Assembly: GCA_035412805.1 (NCBI GenBank)
Contig: DAONVO010000102.1
Coordinates: forward strand, 1 to 7,627
Source: DTU018 sp029550685
GTDB taxonomy: Bacteria; Bacillota; Syntrophomonadia; Syntrophomonadales; Syntrophomonadaceae
DNA: 7,627 bases
Direction: 5' to 3'
This document shows positions 5,771 through 7,627 of this stretch, one piece after another. The notes under the pieces are model-generated. The model did no database searches. It had not been told where the DNA came from and saw only the letters and a list, made by a program, of their open reading frames with translations. The translations under genes and the position numbers were made by a program. Position 1 is the stretch's first letter; every line of letters begins with the position of its first letter.

Positions 5771-6841
5771 CTATCTTTCTTTAACATATAACTGTCCGCA
5801 GGCTGCTTCAATATCCCCGCCCCGTTCCTCACGGATAGTAACGTTTAACCCTCCTTCAACCAGCCAGTGGTAAAATTGCCATACTTTTGTACTGGATGGT
5901 TTCTTAAAGGGTAATATCTCAACTTCATTATAGGGAATAAGATTTATATTTGCTAGCAATGGTTTTACCATCTTAATCAGTTGATCAGCATGTACCCGAC
6001 TTATGTTCACATCGTCCAACATGACATATTCAAAGGTAACCCGTCGATTGGTTTTTTTGATGTAATAATCTACAGCTTCTATCAACTGGTCCAAGGAATA
6101 TTTTCGGTTAAGGGGCACCAACTGATCCCGCAGGTGATCATTGGTAGCATGCAGAGATATCGCCAAAGTCACCTGGAGATTTTCTTCCGCCAGCCTTTTT
6201 ATACCTTTTACTTCTCCGGAGGTAGAAATAGTAATATGTCTCTGTCCAATGTTTATGCCTTGAGGATCTATAAGCAGGTAAACCGATGCTATCACCTGGT
6301 CATAATTAAAAAAAGGTTCCCCCATGCCCATATAGACTACGTTACTGATTAGACTATCATCATTCTTTTTTAGGCGTCGTTTTAGTTCTCGGCGTGAACT
6401 TAAGAACTGACCCACCATTTCATAGGACTGTAAACTGCGCTGATATCCCGAGGTCCCCGTGGCACAAAATGCGCAACCTACCGGACATCCAACCTGAGTA
6501 GAAATGCACAAAGAATAGCGAGCCTCTCGTTCCTCTCCTTGTGGAATTACCACAGTTTCAATACGTTTGCGATCATCTAACTCCATTAAGAATTTTCGGG
6601 TTCCATCCTTTGATACCCGCTGTTTTAGAACCCGGGGTATGGATACTACTGATATTTCGTCTAATTGCTGGCGCAGTTCCTTGGGTATATCACTCATTTC
6701 ATAAAAAGAATTGACGTCTTTTTGATAAATCCACTTGTATATCTGCCTGCCCCGATATCTGTGCTGTCCCACTTGTAACAAATATTCTTCTAATTGATGA
6801 CAATTCATGCCCAGCAGTTGGGTGCGACTTATGGTATTCAA
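5771..6841 (-). CDS. rlmN: Dual-specificity 23S rRNA/tRNA adenine C2-methyltransferase RlmN
   Basis: RlmN is a radical SAM enzyme that methylates C2 of A2503 in 23S rRNA (E. coli numbering) and of A37 in some tRNAs, aiding peptidyl-transfer fidelity. The 4Fe-4S motif C119-X3-C123-X2-C126 is intact. The two extra catalytic cysteines expected for RlmN are present: C112 (seven before the cluster, like E. coli C118) and C348 in GGDIEAACGQL, the methyl-carrying cysteine. MGMGEP (171-176) and ISTSG (205-209) are SAM-binding motifs. At 356 residues it is full length. The retained C348 and GDI-AACGQL tail fit RlmN; resistance-type Cfr cannot be excluded by motif alone, but the chromosomal gene order favours RlmN. 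The start is TTG at 6841, with AAGGAGGA 9 nt upstream inside the end of rsmB. Confidence 0.96.
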   Translation of the reverse strand: MNTISRTQLLGMNCHQLEEYLLQVGQHRYRGRQIYKWIYQKDVNSFYEMSDIPKELRQQLDEISVVSIPRVLKQRVSKDGTRKFLMELDDRKRIETVVIPQGEEREARYSLCISTQVGCPVGCAFCATGTSGYQRSLQSYEMVGQFLSSRRELKRRLKKNDDSLISNVVYMGMGEPFFNYDQVIASVYLLIDPQGINIGQRHITISTSGEVKGIKRLAEENLQVTLAISLHATNDHLRDQLVPLNRKYSLDQLIEAVDYYIKKTNRRVTFEYVMLDDVNISRVHADQLIKMVKPLLANINLIPYNEVEILPFKKPSSTKVWQFYHWLVEGGLNVTIREERGGDIEAACGQLYVKER

Positions 6842-6845
6842 TTAA

Positions 6846-7627
6846 TTATATCCTCCTTAATAAAGCATAGAACATACCGTCCGTTCCATAACGGCCTGGT
6901 GTTAGAAATAGCATACCTTGTTGGGCTTGGCAGCGGTCTTCTGAATTAAGAGGGATAAAATCTAACCGGTTGTGAAATGGTTCCAAGCGAAAATCCTGGT
7001 GGCTTTCTAAAAATTTTGCTACCTGCAGCTGATTTTCCTGATTTAAAGTGGAACAGGTAGAGTACAGAATATATCCCCCTTTTTTTACCAGCTGGGCAGC
7101 TTTTTGGAGCAAGGCTTGCTGAACATTCAATAAAGCGGGAAGATCTTCTGGATGCCTATGCCACCGGGCATCGGCACGCCGGTTTAAGACACCCAGGCCG
7201 GTACAGGGAACATCCAGCATGATACGGTCAGGGTTACTACCCTCATAGGACAGCTGGGTAGCATCAACGGCTTCAGTACGAATAATAGATATTCCCATAC
7301 GAGAAGCATTCTGGACCAACAACTCTAGTTTTTGGGGGTATAGATCAAAGGCCAGAACTATTCCCTGGTTGTCCATTAATTCAGCAATATGGGTAGTTTT
7401 TCCACCCACTCCGGCGCACAGATCAACAACGATCTCCCCAGGCTGCGGATTTAACAGCCATGCGGCCAGCATGGAAGCCTGGTTCTGAATGTAGAACAGC
7501 CCTTCTTGATAGGCCTGCAGATCAGAAATAGACTTGGAAAGTGATTGTATACTCAAGGCCCAGGGAATCAAAGGTGAAATATGGCAGCTTACTCCTTCAC
7601 TGTTCAGACCCTGTACCAATTCCTGGG
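6846..7627 (-). CDS. rsmB: 16S rRNA (cytosine-967-C5)-methyltransferase RsmB, C-terminal part (5' end outside window)
   Basis: RsmB methylates C967 of 16S rRNA (E. coli numbering) using SAM. The visible 259 codons hold the complete catalytic Rossmann domain. Signatures, in order, are FYIQNQASMLAAWLL, SAM motif I DLCAGVGGKT (usually D-x-CAAPGGKT), FDLYPQKL, VDATQ, motif IV DVPCTGLGVL with the PC cysteine, and motif VI YSTCSTLNQEN with the TC catalytic cysteine. Both cysteines of the m5C mechanism are present. The frame stays open to position 7627 and a TTG at 7619 is only an internal Leu, so the gene is cut by the window edge. The NusB-like N-terminal RNA-binding domain, normally about 150-180 residues, should lie beyond. 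The AP-to-GV change in motif I is unusual but conservative. Confidence 0.94.
   Translation of the reverse strand, partial: QELVQGLNSEGVSCHISPLIPWALSIQSLSKSISDLQAYQEGLFYIQNQASMLAAWLLNPQPGEIVVDLCAGVGGKTTHIAELMDNQGIVLAFDLYPQKLELLVQNASRMGISIIRTEAVDATQLSYEGSNPDRIMLDVPCTGLGVLNRRADARWHRHPEDLPALLNVQQALLQKAAQLVKKGGYILYSTCSTLNQENQLQVAKFLESHQDFRLEPFHNRLDFIPLNSEDRCQAQQGMLFLTPGRYGTDGMFYALLRRI
6851..6858 (-). promoter_or_regulatory. Ribosome binding site of rlmN, inside the end of rsmB
   Basis: AAGGAGGA on the minus strand, 9 nt before the TTG start of rlmN. The AGG AGG within it encodes the Arg-Arg near the C-terminus of RsmB. With the rsmB stop only 4 nt before the rlmN start, the arrangement points to coupled translation and supports the TTG. 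Confidence 0.7.

Noticed and set aside
5785..5811. Possible promoter TTGAAG-15 nt-TATATG inside the end of rlmN, upstream of stp
   Set aside because: The spacing is too short and both boxes are weak, so it is most likely chance.
1..7627. Search for a novel defence, mobile or biosynthetic system
   Set aside because: Every long minus-strand frame belongs to a well-known housekeeping family with intact motifs, gaps are small, and no direct repeats, transposase, integrase or CRISPR-like arrays were seen.

Overview
The window is a compact run of housekeeping genes from a bacterium of the Firmicutes/Clostridia type. All of them lie on the minus strand, so they read from high to low coordinates. 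The grounds for the taxonomic call are the gene order rsmB, rlmN, stp, prkC, rsgA, rpe, which matches the order known from Bacillus and Clostridia; the strong AGGAGG-type ribosome binding sites; the TTG and GTG starts; a PASTA-type serine/threonine kinase; and an FMN riboswitch in front of a clustered rib operon. No species can be named from this alone. I see no mobile elements, CRISPR arrays, tRNA/rRNA genes, phage genes or plus-strand genes.

Region 1 (7627 to 1613) is one tightly spaced transcription unit. It holds the 3' part of rsmB (16S rRNA m5C methyltransferase), rlmN (23S rRNA/tRNA m2A radical SAM methyltransferase), a PP2C phosphatase (stp/prpC), a membrane PASTA Ser/Thr kinase (prkC), rsgA (small-subunit assembly GTPase) and rpe (ribulose-5-phosphate epimerase). 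Gaps run from a 4-nt overlap to 41 nt. Several stop codons and ribosome binding sites are interleaved, which suggests translational coupling. The unit joins ribosome maturation to the kinase/phosphatase pair that senses the cell wall and growth state.

Region 2 (1616 to 1344) is the only sizeable intergenic stretch, 269 nt. It carries a good sigma-A-like promoter whose -35 box overlaps the rpe stop codon, a full FMN (RFN) riboswitch aptamer, a spacer hairpin and an intrinsic terminator. The 5' strand of aptamer helix P1 is complementary over 10 nt to the 5' arm and loop of the terminator, so the antiterminator/terminator switch can be read directly from the sequence.

Region 3 (1343 to 1) is the start of the riboflavin operon under that riboswitch: complete ribD and the first 78 codons of ribE (GTG start), cut by the window edge. 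High FMN should end transcription before ribD.

Overall this is a conserved, ordinary region. The features most worth a second look are the riboswitch expression platform and the absence of any visible terminator between rpe and the rib leader. I found no evidence for an undescribed system.
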